Source: Natronobacillus azotifigens
GTDB taxonomy: Bacteria; Bacillota; Bacilli; Bacillales; Amphibacillaceae
Assembly (NCBI RefSeq): GCF_026805325.1
Contig: NZ_JAPRAT010000013.1
Span: 25,789 to 89,788 of the forward strand
Reading direction: 5' to 3'
DNA length: 64,000 nt
Made by a program: the position numbers and the translations under genes. The notes beneath the pieces were generated by a model. That model was not told the DNA's origin. It searched no databases and saw nothing but the letters and a program-made list of their open reading frames with translations. This document shows positions 1 to 8,741 of the stretch, one piece after another; within the stretch, counting starts at the first letter, position 1, and each line of letters begins with the position of its first letter.

Positions 1-2
1 TT

Positions 3-833
3 GATAATCTATCAATTCTAGAAGACATAAAAAGTGAACAGGCGGATTATGACAAACTTGATGAATATGTGCAAAGTTATCTAGAAGAGGCATTAAGCGA
101 AATGGAAGCAGAAGAATTTGAAACATCAAGTAATGCATTAAAAGCTGCCAAGAGTTCAATGTCACTTGTTAGTACAATGTTCAATGGAATAGGTGAAGCA
201 CTTACGAAATCTAGAAATAAACTCTATATAAATGAATACATTCTCATGCACTTTAACTCCACTGTCCCAGAAGGTGGCTTAACTAATTTAGAGAATTATA
301 AGCTCGATAATCGAGAAGTTGAATATATTATTTATGGAAACACAACCCCTGGGATGAATTTCACAAATGCAATAGCTCAATTTACTGCATTTAAATTTGC
401 ATTGAATATTGTTGATGCGTTTGCAGATCCATTAATTTTAGCGCTTGGACATCCACTTGCAATTTTAAAACAAGTACTAGTTAGTGCTATAAAAGAAACC
501 AGGTTGAATGTGTTAAATATATCCTCGGGAATTGATAGTAGTTTATTACCGATTATTTCGAAAGGATCGGATGTATTAGATCTGAGTTATCATGAATATT
601 TAAGAATTTTTATGTTTATGAATCCACAAGATGATAACCGTTTATATCGAATTGCAGCAATGATTGACTATAAGGAAAAAGCCTTAAATTTAGTTGATCA
701 AATGACGTATATTGATGCAGAAGTAAAGGCATCAGAATCATTAATTTTCATTTCCAACATCGCAGATATGTTTGATCAGGACATTGATAGTAAAAGGTAT
801 CATTTCAATAAAAAAGCAATCCATTCTTACTAA
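3..833 (+). CDS. DUF5702-like Tad-locus protein, C-terminal part (5' end outside window)
   Basis: The reading frame is open from the first bases of the window with no stop before the GTG at 69, so this is the C-terminal part of a longer protein whose start lies to the left. The visible 277 residues have an acidic, probably coiled N-terminal stretch, then a conserved block with NKLYINEYILMHFNS, a hydrophobic FKFALNIVDAF segment and LSYHEYLRIFMFMNPQDD. This pattern resembles DUF5702 proteins, which sit beside TadE genes in Firmicutes Tad pilus clusters. Its precise role is unknown; a minor pilin or assembly role at the membrane is inference from context. The last ~72 codons (from 618) recur three more times downstream as gene fragments, each ahead of a lipoprotein gene. 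Confidence 0.65.
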   Translation, partial: DNLSILEDIKSEQADYDKLDEYVQSYLEEALSEMEAEEFETSSNALKAAKSSMSLVSTMFNGIGEALTKSRNKLYINEYILMHFNSTVPEGGLTNLENYKLDNREVEYIIYGNTTPGMNFTNAIAQFTAFKFALNIVDAFADPLILALGHPLAILKQVLVSAIKETRLNVLNISSGIDSSLLPIISKGSDVLDLSYHEYLRIFMFMNPQDDNRLYRIAAMIDYKEKALNLVDQMTYIDAEVKASESLIFISNIADMFDQDIDSKRYHFNKKAIHSY

Positions 834-852
834 AGATGAAAGGAAGATTTAA

Positions 853-1443
853 ATGAAAAAAATACTGTTAAGTATGATTTTATTATTCACAGTGATTGGT
901 TGTAGTAATAACGATGGGGGGGCGTCATCTAATGGAAATGATGAATCAAACGGATCGAACCAAACAACTGAAAACGAAGAAGCTAGAGAATCATCAAATG
1001 ATTTGGAATTAGAACCAGGGCATGAATCGCATTTAAAATTTGGTGAAAAAGGCGTTATTTATAGTGATGCTACGGGTGCACATTATACAATTCAACATCA
1101 TAGCTATGAGTTTGTTAATGATAATGGAGATCCTGTGGAAGGTGAGGAAGAGCCAAGTTATATTTTAATCGAAGTTGAGTTTGAAAACTTATCTGATAAA
1201 GAATGGGAAGTACAGAGTTATTTGATTTCGAGACTATACTATAATAATGGGACTACAGCAAGAGAAACGAATCATACTGGTAGAAGTGAAGATTTTGAAG
1301 TCAAGCTATCTCCAGGTCAATCAATTACGACGACCCTTGAATATAAATACTACGCAGACTTTGGTGGCACAAGTTATATTGCAAAAAATGAAGATCACAC
1401 AAATATTAGTAACGTTATTTTCTGGAATTTAGATCTTGAGTAG
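853..1443 (+). CDS. Lipoprotein, array copy 1 (DUF4352-like beta-sandwich)
   Basis: The 196-residue protein starts with a short basic region, a hydrophobic core and the lipobox VIGC (Cys at about residue 17), so it should be a lipid-anchored surface protein. A low-complexity Asn/Glu/Ser linker follows to about residue 50. The C-terminal ~140 residues (YTIQHHSYEFVN, PSYILIEVEFENLSDKEW, LSPGQSITTTLEY) look like a single Ig-like or telokin-like domain of the DUF4352 kind. That family assignment is by pattern only. It lies 19 bp after the DUF5702-like gene with a good ribosome site (AAAGGAAG) and is probably co-transcribed. It is the most divergent of four tandem paralogues; copies 2-4 share a nearly identical signal and linker. 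Confidence 0.8.
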   Translation: MKKILLSMILLFTVIGCSNNDGGASSNGNDESNGSNQTTENEEARESSNDLELEPGHESHLKFGEKGVIYSDATGAHYTIQHHSYEFVNDNGDPVEGEEEPSYILIEVEFENLSDKEWEVQSYLISRLYYNNGTTARETNHTGRSEDFEVKLSPGQSITTTLEYKYYADFGGTSYIAKNEDHTNISNVIFWNLDLE

Positions 1444-1849
1444 GAATAGGTTCACACTACATGTTATAGGGAAGAGTGTGAGGTTTGAAAGTGATTTTTA
1501 AAAGTTTAGATGGGGTTCTTATACAATCGTCAACCTCGTAAGTACAAGCAGACTAGAACGGACATGTGTTGGCTGGATGTTCTATATAGGCTATTCTGCA
1601 TTTGAAAATCTTAATAACTCAAATCCTATTATTTCCAAGTGAATAAGTTGATGAACAGAGTAATAACTCTGTTCATCGTGAAGGTATATTTTATATACCA
1701 ATATATCTTCACGATGAGCAGAAATGTCATCAGCATGAAACAATGAAAGAAAAATTGAGCATCACTTAGTTTAGATGACTCAATAGAGACTTCAGAAAAA
1801 CACAATACATATGTTGAGATTGATTAAGCATTCCAACTTCCTCGAGTTT
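1444..1849 (+). other. Intergenic spacer of array with two tandem hairpins
   Basis: No gene is apparent. The spacer holds two adjacent perfect or near-perfect inverted repeats. The first arms are GATGAACAGAGT and ACTCTGTTCATC (about 1651-1679). The second arms read CGTGAAG...CTTCACG (about 1678-1716) with an AT-rich interior. Neither is followed by a T-tract, so they are not ordinary terminators. A related pair occurs at 2788-2860 in the next spacer, with compensating differences in the first loop. The stretch from about 1720 also reappears near 3890 and 4935, so it belongs to the duplicated unit. Confidence 0.6.
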
Positions 1850-2065
1850 ATGAACCCACAAGACGATAACTGTTTATATCGAATTGCTGCAATGATTGAT
1901 TTAAAGGAAGAATCACTAAATTTAGTCGATCAAATGACGGATATTGATGCAGAAGCAAAGGCATCAGAAGCGTTAATCTTTATTCCAAACATAGCGGATA
2001 TGTTTGACCAGAATATTAATAGTAAAAGGTATCAGTTTAGTAAAAAGGCTATACAATCCTATTAA
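1850..2065 (+). pseudogene. Fragment of DUF5702-like gene 3' end, copy 2
   Basis: The 72 codons repeat the last part of the gene ending at 833, beginning at the same MNPQDDN point and ending in the same AIQSY. The upstream part of the parent is missing, and no ribosome site precedes the ATG. The fragment is therefore most likely a duplication by-product that travels with the lipoprotein gene. Its frame is intact, so a short product cannot be excluded. Confidence 0.75.
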
Positions 2066-2084
2066 AAGAGAAAGGGAGATTAAA

Positions 2085-2678
2085 ATGAAAAAATTCTTAT
2101 TAAGTCTAATTCTTATATTTGCGTTGATTGGTTGTAATGATGACGATGGAGCATCACCGACTGAAGATAATGGATCAGCAGAGACAAATGAAACAACAGA
2201 AAACGAAGAAAATGGCGAATCAACAAATGAATCAGAATTAGATCCAGGGCATGAATCATATTTACAATTTGGTGAGAAAGGAACTATTAAAAATAGTCAA
2301 TCTGGTTCACATTATACAATTCAACACCATGGATATGAGTTTGTCGATGATGATGGTAATCCGGTTTCAAGTGGGAAAGAACCGACACATATTTTGATAG
2401 ATGTAGAATTAGTAAATCTATCAGATGTCGATTGGGATGTAAGAAGTATATTGATTTCGAAATTGTACTATAAAAATGGTTTATCAGTAAATCGTTCTAA
2501 CCGTACAGGTGAAAGTGAAGACCTTGATTATAATTTAGCACCAGGTGAATCAATTAACACGATTGTTGAATATCGGTATCATGCTGATTTTGATGGTATG
2601 GATTATATTGTGAAAAATTTAGAGTTTCAAAGCGTCAGCAACGTTGTCTACTGGGAAATTGATTTCGATTATGAATAG
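2085..2678 (+). CDS. Lipoprotein, array copy 2
   Basis: This 197-residue paralogue of the lipoprotein at 853 has signal MKKFLLSLILIFALIGC (lipobox LIGC, Cys at 17), an acidic Asn/Glu/Thr linker and a C-terminal Ig-like domain. An upstream in-frame codon at 2004 exists, but the ATG at 2085 follows AAAGGGAG and begins the signal peptide, so it is the start. Compared with copies 3 and 4, the signal and linker are nearly identical while the folded domain differs (KNSQSGSHYTIQHHG, YHADFDGMDYIVKN). Function is not known. Confidence 0.8.
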   Translation: MKKFLLSLILIFALIGCNDDDGASPTEDNGSAETNETTENEENGESTNESELDPGHESYLQFGEKGTIKNSQSGSHYTIQHHGYEFVDDDGNPVSSGKEPTHILIDVELVNLSDVDWDVRSILISKLYYKNGLSVNRSNRTGESEDLDYNLAPGESINTIVEYRYHADFDGMDYIVKNLEFQSVSNVVYWEIDFDYE

Positions 2679-2962
2679 AACAGTGAGAATGATTGGTTTG
2701 ATAACTTGCAAAAAAAGATAAATTGACATGCATCAAATGTATGTAATAAAAGAAATGCGCTCAATTTTATCAGGAATAGATCGTAAGATGAACGGAGTAG
2801 GAGTTACAACTCTGTTCATCGTGAAGGTATATTTTTATTAATAAATATGCCTTCACGATGAGCAGAAATGGCAGAACAACTGTTGCAAATGCAATACACC
2901 TGTTGAAATTCTAATAATAAAGAAATTTTATTAGAGCAGAAAATCTATGAATCTTCCTGTTT
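2679..2962 (+). other. Array spacer with second hairpin pair
   Basis: The spacer lacks a gene. Inverted repeats GATGAACGGAGT/ACTCTGTTCATC and CGTGAAGGTATAT/ATATGCCTTCACG lie at about 2788-2860, homologous to the pair near 1651-1716. The hairpin pair is absent from the spacer after copy 3, so the duplicated units have diverged by deletion. Confidence 0.55.
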
Positions 2963-3178
2963 ATGAACCCACAAGATGATAACCGCCTATATCGAATTGC
3001 ATCCATGATTGATTTTAAGGGAAAATCACTAAATTTAGTCGATCAAATGACGTATATTGATGCAGAAGTAAAGGCATCAGAAGCGTTAATCTTTATTCCA
3101 AACATAGCGGATATGTTTGATCAGAATATAAATAATAAAAAATATCAGTTTAATAAAAAGGCTATACAATCTTATTAA
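2963..3178 (+). pseudogene. Fragment of DUF5702-like gene 3' end, copy 3
   Basis: This 71-residue fragment starts at the same MNPQDDN breakpoint as the copies at 1850 and 4010 and ends with AIQSY before the lipoprotein gene at 3199. It has no ribosome site and no upstream body of the gene. It is read as a truncated duplicate. Confidence 0.75.
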
Positions 3179-3198
3179 AAGAGAAAAGGGAGATTAAA

Positions 3199-3792
3199 AT
3201 GAAAAAATTCTTATTAAGTTTAATTCTTATATTTGCGTTGATTGGTTGTAATGATGACGATGGAGCATCACCGACTGAAGATAATGGATCAACAGAGACA
3301 AACGAAACAACCGAAAACGAAGAAAATGGCGAATCAACAAATGAATCAGAATTAGAGCCAGGCCATGAATCGCATTTACAATTTGGAGAAAAAGGTACAA
3401 TAATCGATAACGGTGTGGGTGCACATTTTACAATTCAGCATCATGGTTATGAATTTGTAAATGAAGAAGGGGAACCGATTTTGGAAGAAGATGAACCAAG
3501 TTATATTTTAATCAATGTTGAAGTGGAAAACTTGTCAGATAAAGAATGGGAGGTGAAGAGTTTATTGATGTCCAGACTTCACTATGAAAATGGCATGATG
3601 CCTAGGGATGGTAATCGTACAGGAAAAAGTGAAGACCTCGAAGTAACCCTTGCTCCTGGAGAGTCGATCACTACAATTGTTGAATTTCCATATCGCTCTA
3701 ACGCGGGTGGTATGGAATATATTTCTAAAAATGAAGATCAAAGAAGTTTTAGTAATGTTGTCTATTGGGAAATTGATTTCGATTATGAATAA
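3199..3792 (+). CDS. Lipoprotein, array copy 3
   Basis: This 197-residue lipoprotein has lipobox LIGC (Cys at 17), an Asn/Glu/Thr-rich linker and an Ig-like C-terminal domain (GAHFTIQHHGYEFVNEEGE, LAPGESITTIVEF). The ribosome site AAAAGGGAG lies at normal distance. Its first ~75 residues are almost identical to copies 2 and 4, which points to recent duplication or gene conversion. Function is unknown; its place between Tad genes suggests a role at the cell surface. Confidence 0.8.
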   Translation: MKKFLLSLILIFALIGCNDDDGASPTEDNGSTETNETTENEENGESTNESELEPGHESHLQFGEKGTIIDNGVGAHFTIQHHGYEFVNEEGEPILEEDEPSYILINVEVENLSDKEWEVKSLLMSRLHYENGMMPRDGNRTGKSEDLEVTLAPGESITTIVEFPYRSNAGGMEYISKNEDQRSFSNVVYWEIDFDYE

Positions 3793-4009
3793 GATATGAC
3801 CCTATAATGCTGAGTTAAGTTAACATCTAGTAGAAGAAATGACCGCTAGAATTTTACTATATATGAAAAAATGTATGAACAGAAATGTCATCAGCATGAA
3901 ACAACGAAAGAAAAATTGAGCATCACTTAGTTTAGATGACTCAACAGAGACTTAAGAAAAACACAATACATATGTCGAGATTGATAAGCATTACAGCTTC
4001 CACGAGTTT
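3793..4009 (+). other. Array spacer after lipoprotein copy 3
   Basis: No gene is seen. The stretch from about 3880 to 3990 matches the spacer before copy 2 (about 1725-1835) but lacks the twin hairpins. Confidence 0.5.
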
Positions 4010-4226
4010 ATGAACCCACAAGACGATAACCGGTTATATCGAATTGCAGCAATGATTGATTACAAGGAACAAAATCTTAATCTAGTCGATCAAATGACGT
4101 ATATTGATGCAGAAGTAAAGGCATCAGAAGCGTTAATCTTTATTCCAAACATTGCGGATATGTTTGACCAGAATATAAATAATAAAAGATATCAGTTTAG
4201 TAAAAAAGGCTATACAATCCTATTAA
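4010..4226 (+). pseudogene. Fragment of DUF5702-like gene 3' end, copy 4, frameshifted
   Basis: This copy has the same MNPQDDN breakpoint as the others, but one extra A in an A-run near 4202-4207 shifts the frame. Translation would miss the usual stop and read on into the next lipoprotein frame. The lipoprotein has its own ribosome site and ATG at 4247, so the apparent fusion is probably not meaningful. The frameshift supports the view that these fragments are not under selection. Confidence 0.75.
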
Positions 4227-4246
4227 AAAAGAAAAGGAAGATTAAA

Positions 4247-4840
4247 ATGAAAAAATTCTTATTAAGTCTAATTCTTATATTTGCGTTGATTGGTTGTAAT
4301 GATGACGATGGAGCATCACCGACTGAAGATAATGGATCAACAGAGACAAATGAAACAACAGAAAACGAAGAAAATGGTGAATCAACAAATGATTCGGAAT
4401 TAGAACCAGGGCATGAATCATATTTACAATTTGGAGAAAAAGGTACAATAATCGATAACGGTGTGGGTGCACATTTTACAATTCAGCATCACGGTTGTGA
4501 ATTTGTAAATAAAGAAGGGGAGCCTGTCGCGGAAGGGGAAGAACCTAGCTATATTTTAATTGAGGTTGCATTAGAAAACCTGTCTGAAAAGGAATGGGAT
4601 GTTCAAGCTATGCTGAGGTCCACACTCTATTATAATAACGGAATGTCCAGTAGAGAAGGAAATTATACTGGTGGAAGTGAAGATCTTGACACCATAATTG
4701 AATCAGGAGATTCCATTCGAACAACTGTTGAATATCGATATCATGAGAATGGTGAAGGAATGCAGTATATATCTAAAAATGAAGAGTTTAAATCTAACTC
4801 CAACGTTGTGTACTGGGAAATTGATTTCGACTATGAATAA
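4247..4840 (+). CDS. Lipoprotein, array copy 4
   Basis: This is the fourth tandem paralogue, 197 residues, with signal MKKFLLSLILIFALIGC, an acidic linker and an Ig-like domain (GAHFTIQHHGCEFVN, YHENGEGMQYISKN). Start 4247 is chosen because it follows AAAAGGAAG and begins a signal peptide; the open frame extends back to 4010 only because of the frameshift in the fragment upstream. A Cys (GCEF) replaces the Tyr present at this position in the other copies. Confidence 0.8.
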   Translation: MKKFLLSLILIFALIGCNDDDGASPTEDNGSTETNETTENEENGESTNDSELEPGHESYLQFGEKGTIIDNGVGAHFTIQHHGCEFVNKEGEPVAEGEEPSYILIEVALENLSEKEWDVQAMLRSTLYYNNGMSSREGNYTGGSEDLDTIIESGDSIRTTVEYRYHENGEGMQYISKNEEFKSNSNVVYWEIDFDYE

Positions 4841-4924
4841 GATATGACCTTAGAATGCTGAGTTAAGTTAACATCGAGTAGAAGAAAGAAATAACCGCTA
4901 GAATTCTAGCATACATGAAAAAAT

Positions 4925-5095
4925 AATTGGATGAGCAGAAATGGCATCAGCATAAAACAACGAAAGAACAATTGAGAATCACTTAGTTTAGGTGATTTAA
5001 TAGAGTCTTCCAGAAATAAATGTACATATGCAGTGGTTAAGAAATATGTACCTGGGTGCCGAAGTAACGGCATCAGGATCGTTATACTGTACCTT
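4925..5095 (+). repeat. Degenerate fifth unit of the array
   Basis: The stretch 4930-5040 aligns with the spacer before copy 4 (about 3885-3990). At 5061-5085 there is a remnant matching the fragment coding for AEVKASEAL. No lipoprotein copy follows, because the TadE-like gene begins at 5144. It appears to be the decayed right end of the tandem array. Confidence 0.6.
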
Positions 5096-5143
5096 GTGAG
5101 TAGACATTTAAAAAAGTTGATGAGGAGAAATGGAGGGATCTTG

Positions 5144-5737
5144 TTGAGACAACTATTTAAGAGAGAAACTGGAAGTATCACGCTTGAGGCTTCTATTGTT
5201 ATGCCGATGTTTGTCCTCTTTGTTGTTTTTTTATTGTATATGATCCAATTTGCGATTGTGGATATTACGATAAATAAGGCACTTTCTGATGCTACAAAAG
5301 AAATCGCCACACAAATATATCCAGTCAAAGTAACTGCAGAAGGCATAACGAATTACGCGCAATCTAAATATGATGATATTCCAGAAGAATATCGAGAAAG
5401 CATAAATGATTCAAAGGAATTTGTAGAAGAACAAAATGCATATATAGAGGAGGTGCTTGGTGTTGATTTAATAGGTGAGGTAACGGATGGCGTAACCAAC
5501 ACCATTAATACTGCAATTCTTACCACGTTAGTAAGAAAATCCCTAGAAGATCAACAAATACCTTTTATTAATCCTGATGATCTAACTGTGATATCGGGTA
5601 GAATGCCTTTAGTTAATTCAGAGGAAGAATATGTAGAAATTATAGCATCTTATGAAATGAATATTCCTATCCCGTTTTTGGAAAAAAAATATGAGATGAG
5701 GAAGCGAGTCGTGGAACGAGCGTGGATAGGTAGCTAG
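5144..5737 (+). CDS. TadE-like pseudopilin / pilus assembly protein
   Basis: The protein has the hallmark TadE N-terminus, a basic tip then GSITLEASIVMPMFVLF, whose Glu is the conserved residue after the prepilin-type cleavage region, followed by one hydrophobic helix and a ~150-residue extracellular part. TadE proteins are minor pilins cleaved by the TadV/CpaA-type peptidase, which is encoded next. Start: TTG at 5144 has GGAGGG six bases upstream; earlier in-frame codons (5033, 5120) lack such a site and lie in the degenerate array. The product is then 197 residues. It probably forms an operon with the peptidase 11 bp downstream. Confidence 0.8.
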   Translation: MRQLFKRETGSITLEASIVMPMFVLFVVFLLYMIQFAIVDITINKALSDATKEIATQIYPVKVTAEGITNYAQSKYDDIPEEYRESINDSKEFVEEQNAYIEEVLGVDLIGEVTDGVTNTINTAILTTLVRKSLEDQQIPFINPDDLTVISGRMPLVNSEEEYVEIIASYEMNIPIPFLEKKYEMRKRVVERAWIGS

Positions 5738-5748
5738 GAGGTTGGCTG

Positions 5749-6258
5749 ATGATAATTAATATTGTTCTTATTTTATTTTTATTTTTTGCATTTTATTTTG
5801 ACGTGAAGTATAAGCAAATCCCAAATAAACTGAATGTATTGGGCGTAAGCATAGGTTTCATTTTATTTATTATTACAGATGGTTTGAGTGGGTTTGGATC
5901 AGCACTGTTAGGAATGCTTGTCGTCTTCTTAATTATGTTGCTGTTGTATGCATTTAAGGGCGTGGGAGCAGGAGATGTGAAGTTGTTCGCGGCAATTGGC
6001 GCAATCACGGGTATAGAAATGTCACTTTATATTTTATTTTATGCAGTGATTTTTGCAGGTATTATAGGTGTCTTTATTTTATTATTTAATTCACGATTAT
6101 TAAAGCAAGTGATTGATACATTTAAGCATTGGTTCTTTTCGATTCTATTAAGAAAATCAAAAGACATAAATACTGATAAGCAAACAATGGTACGTTTTCC
6201 TTTTATGTATGCTGTATTGCCTGCAGCGATTTATGTCGTTTATTTATATCATCAGTAG
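5749..6258 (+). CDS. Prepilin peptidase (A24 family, TadV/CpaA-type)
   Basis: The protein is 169 residues, highly hydrophobic, with about five membrane segments. The two catalytic aspartates are visible: one in YFDVKYKQIPN (about residue 17) and one in GAGDVKL (about residue 78). It lacks the N-terminal methylase domain of PilD-type enzymes, as expected for the Tad peptidases. It should cleave the leader of Flp-type pilins and of the TadE-like protein encoded just upstream, on the cytoplasmic face of the membrane. AGGAGG precedes the ATG. Confidence 0.9.
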   Translation: MIINIVLILFLFFAFYFDVKYKQIPNKLNVLGVSIGFILFIITDGLSGFGSALLGMLVVFLIMLLLYAFKGVGAGDVKLFAAIGAITGIEMSLYILFYAVIFAGIIGVFILLFNSRLLKQVIDTFKHWFFSILLRKSKDINTDKQTMVRFPFMYAVLPAAIYVVYLYHQ

Positions 6259-6295
6259 AATAATAGAAACACATTATAGAAAGGCAGGAATACAA

Positions 6296-7831
6296 ATGTC
6301 AACATTGTATAACGTGAAATATGACTTTGTAGAACAAGATGGTCATAGTTTAGTTATTTATCGAGAAGAAGGAATAAAAAGTAACCAAATCGATCATATT
6401 CAAGTAAACATGATTAAGGAAAATCAGATTGATCAATTAGCACCATTACATACAGAGGAATTCAATATGAAAGTCCGATTGTTTTATAAAACAGGTTCTA
6501 AACGCTTGTTACATGATCATTTACAGCATAATAAATTAACGATGAAAGAATTCTATCAGCTCTTAAACAAAATTATCACAACGCTTGCGATGAGTGATGA
6601 GTATATGTTGGATGCAGATCGATTTGTGCTAAATAGTTCATTTATTTTTGCAGACGATCATTACCGTCAGATTGGACTCGTTTATTTACCGATTGCTGAC
6701 ATCGAAAAAGATCCCCTTCATAAAGAGTTAAAAGAATTAATCTTCGAGTTGGTATCACATGTGTCAGAATTAACGGGAAACGGTGTCCAACAATTAACGA
6801 CAATGCTTCAACAAGAAAACGTTAGCCTTGAACAAATGAAAAAAAAGATAGAAAACCTAATTGCTCAATTGGGCAATAATCAACCTCAATCACATAAGAT
6901 GCATACAGAACAAGTGCGGGAAGTAGAACCAAACACTCCACCATACCAAGAGCAAGTGAGCACAAATCAGCAACAACGAAATAATAATGAACCAGTAATT
7001 CAACAACAAGCACCACCGTTAAAAAATACAAATCAAGCTCAACAACGACAACAAACTCAAAGAAAAAAACAAGTGCAAAACCGCGCAAAACCGCAAGCTA
7101 GTCAAACACAACCACCGGTTCAAGAGGAAGAAATCAAAAAGCCCACACCAGTTATCTTAGGTTGTATTGGTGCAATAGGTGTGATGTTTGCATTATGGAT
7201 GTATTTAAATTTAGCTGTGGAGGGCGTCAATTTTATTGCAGCTGGTGTGGTGTTTCTAACCGTTGCGCTTGTTTACTATTTAGGTAAGGTAAAACCAACC
7301 AATGACCAAGCGAAAATTAACGCACAAACCATAGAAACAACTCCAAAAAATACAACGATTGAAGAAGGAATTCGATCCTCTAATGAAGATGTTGCACCAC
7401 TTAACTATGCTCAAGCAGGACAAGTCAGCACAAAACAGTACTATGAAGATCTCAGTAATCAAACAACAATCTTAGGGCATGAAAACAGCGATATCCAGGA
7501 AGAAAATCAAACAGCGTTGCTTAATGAAGATGATAACGAACCAAAATATTGGTTCGAGAAAATAGCAATGAATAAAACGGAAACAATCGAATTGAATACA
7601 TTCCCTTTTGTCATCGGGAGAGACAATAATGCTGTAGAGTATTTGGAAGACTCTGTGGGTGTATCAAGAAGACATATTGAAATAAATGATCAGTTTGAAG
7701 TGAAAGACTTAGGCTCTAAGAATGGTACGAAACTAAACGGTGAAAAACTTGTTGCTTATAAAACATACTCATTGCAACCCGAAGATAAGATAACGATCGG
7801 AAAAGTTGATTTTATTTTTAAACAGAAGTGA
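6296..7831 (+). CDS. Membrane FHA-domain protein with DUF6382-like N-terminus
   Basis: The product is 511 residues. About 1-200 resembles DUF6382, a domain often joined to FHA in Firmicutes. About 205-285 is Gln/Asn/Pro-rich. Two membrane helices follow (about 287-330). The C-terminal ~95 residues form an FHA domain (VIGRDNN, SRRHIEI, DLGSKNGTKLNG), which binds phosphothreonine peptides. Between the helices and the FHA domain are two TxL motifs, QTTIL and QTALL (about residues 388-406), possible phospho-acceptor sites for the kinase encoded downstream. Start at 6296 follows AAAGGCAGG; an earlier in-frame codon inside the peptidase gene has none. The protein may link the pilus genes to phospho-signalling. 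Confidence 0.85.
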   Translation: MSTLYNVKYDFVEQDGHSLVIYREEGIKSNQIDHIQVNMIKENQIDQLAPLHTEEFNMKVRLFYKTGSKRLLHDHLQHNKLTMKEFYQLLNKIITTLAMSDEYMLDADRFVLNSSFIFADDHYRQIGLVYLPIADIEKDPLHKELKELIFELVSHVSELTGNGVQQLTTMLQQENVSLEQMKKKIENLIAQLGNNQPQSHKMHTEQVREVEPNTPPYQEQVSTNQQQRNNNEPVIQQQAPPLKNTNQAQQRQQTQRKKQVQNRAKPQASQTQPPVQEEEIKKPTPVILGCIGAIGVMFALWMYLNLAVEGVNFIAAGVVFLTVALVYYLGKVKPTNDQAKINAQTIETTPKNTTIEEGIRSSNEDVAPLNYAQAGQVSTKQYYEDLSNQTTILGHENSDIQEENQTALLNEDDNEPKYWFEKIAMNKTETIELNTFPFVIGRDNNAVEYLEDSVGVSRRHIEINDQFEVKDLGSKNGTKLNGEKLVAYKTYSLQPEDKITIGKVDFIFKQK

Positions 7832-7849
7832 TACAGGAGTTGATGTCGC

Positions 7850-8716
7850 TTGTTTCAATATGGAATAGCAACTGATAGAGGAAATGTAAAAATGGTAAAT
7901 GAAGACCATGCCTTTTTAAGAGCATTTACAGACAAGACGGGATTGCAGTTATATCTAGCTATCGTTGCTGATGGTATGGGGGGGCATGCAAGAGGTGATT
8001 ATGCAAGTCAATGGGTAATTCAACAACTGAACGAAAAAATTGAAGCAACACAGCAATATTTTTTTGCTGTGGAACATCCCTTCATTTATCTAGAGGAAGC
8101 ATTAAAAAAATGGGTTCAGTCAATCAATACAAAGCTATATAGAACAGGAGTTAGATTGAAGCAGCAAATTGGTACAACTTTATCCGTATTGGTATTGTTT
8201 AAAGAACGATTTTTACTTATTCATGTTGGAGATAGCAGGATTTATCAACGCACCCGTTTCATGGTAAATTCCGCACAAGACACAATGCCACTATTTGAAG
8301 CGAAGGATGAAACAGACACATTGGTCTCACCGTATCTCTTAAAACAATTAACGGAAGATCATACCTGGGTTAGGGAAAAAGTGAAAAGAGGGGAATTAAG
8401 AAGAGATAAAGCAAGATTACATCCGAAAAGTAATTTGCTGGTAGATTGTATAGGGATCACTGATAAGGTGATGCCACACATGGAAGAAGGCCGATTTAGC
8501 ATGGATGACATTTTTGTTCTTTGCACGGATGGGTTCTATGAAAACTTTACGGATGACCAGATCTTAGCTGATCTCACAGATAATGATCTTAATAGCCAAG
8601 CTGAATATTTGGTAAATAAGGCGAAAAGTGCTGGCACGAGAGATAACATTACCGTGCTCCTGATTAAACCTGGGGCGGATGGAAGAAAACGCAAGAAACG
8701 ATCCATATTTAATTAA
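7850..8716 (+). CDS. PP2C-family Ser/Thr protein phosphatase (first of two)
   Basis: The 288-residue protein carries the metal-binding and catalytic PP2C motifs in order: NEDHA (about 19), VADGMGGHARGD (about 44), GDSRIY, TDGFYEN and DNITVLL near the C-terminus. It should remove phosphate from Ser/Thr residues set by the kinase at 9506. The C-terminus is basic (GRKRKKRS). The start is TTG at 7850, supported by AGGAG at suitable spacing and by homology of the first residues with PP2C N-termini. A ~35-residue insertion between GDSRIY and the next strand (about 145-170) is longer than in the second phosphatase. Confidence 0.9.
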   Translation: MFQYGIATDRGNVKMVNEDHAFLRAFTDKTGLQLYLAIVADGMGGHARGDYASQWVIQQLNEKIEATQQYFFAVEHPFIYLEEALKKWVQSINTKLYRTGVRLKQQIGTTLSVLVLFKERFLLIHVGDSRIYQRTRFMVNSAQDTMPLFEAKDETDTLVSPYLLKQLTEDHTWVREKVKRGELRRDKARLHPKSNLLVDCIGITDKVMPHMEEGRFSMDDIFVLCTDGFYENFTDDQILADLTDNDLNSQAEYLVNKAKSAGTRDNITVLLIKPGADGRKRKKRSIFN

Positions 8717-8741
8717 ACACCAGTATTGTGGAGGTTAGACA

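Noticed and set aside
3227..4472. Two 65-codon minus-strand frames at 3227-3424 and 4275-4472 with similar products
   Set aside because: They are shadows of the repeated lipoprotein genes; their likeness reflects the duplication, and neither has a ribosome site.
4010..4840. A fusion of the DUF5702 fragment with lipoprotein copy 4
   Set aside because: The join comes from one extra A in a homopolymer; the lipoprotein has its own ribosome site and signal peptide start.
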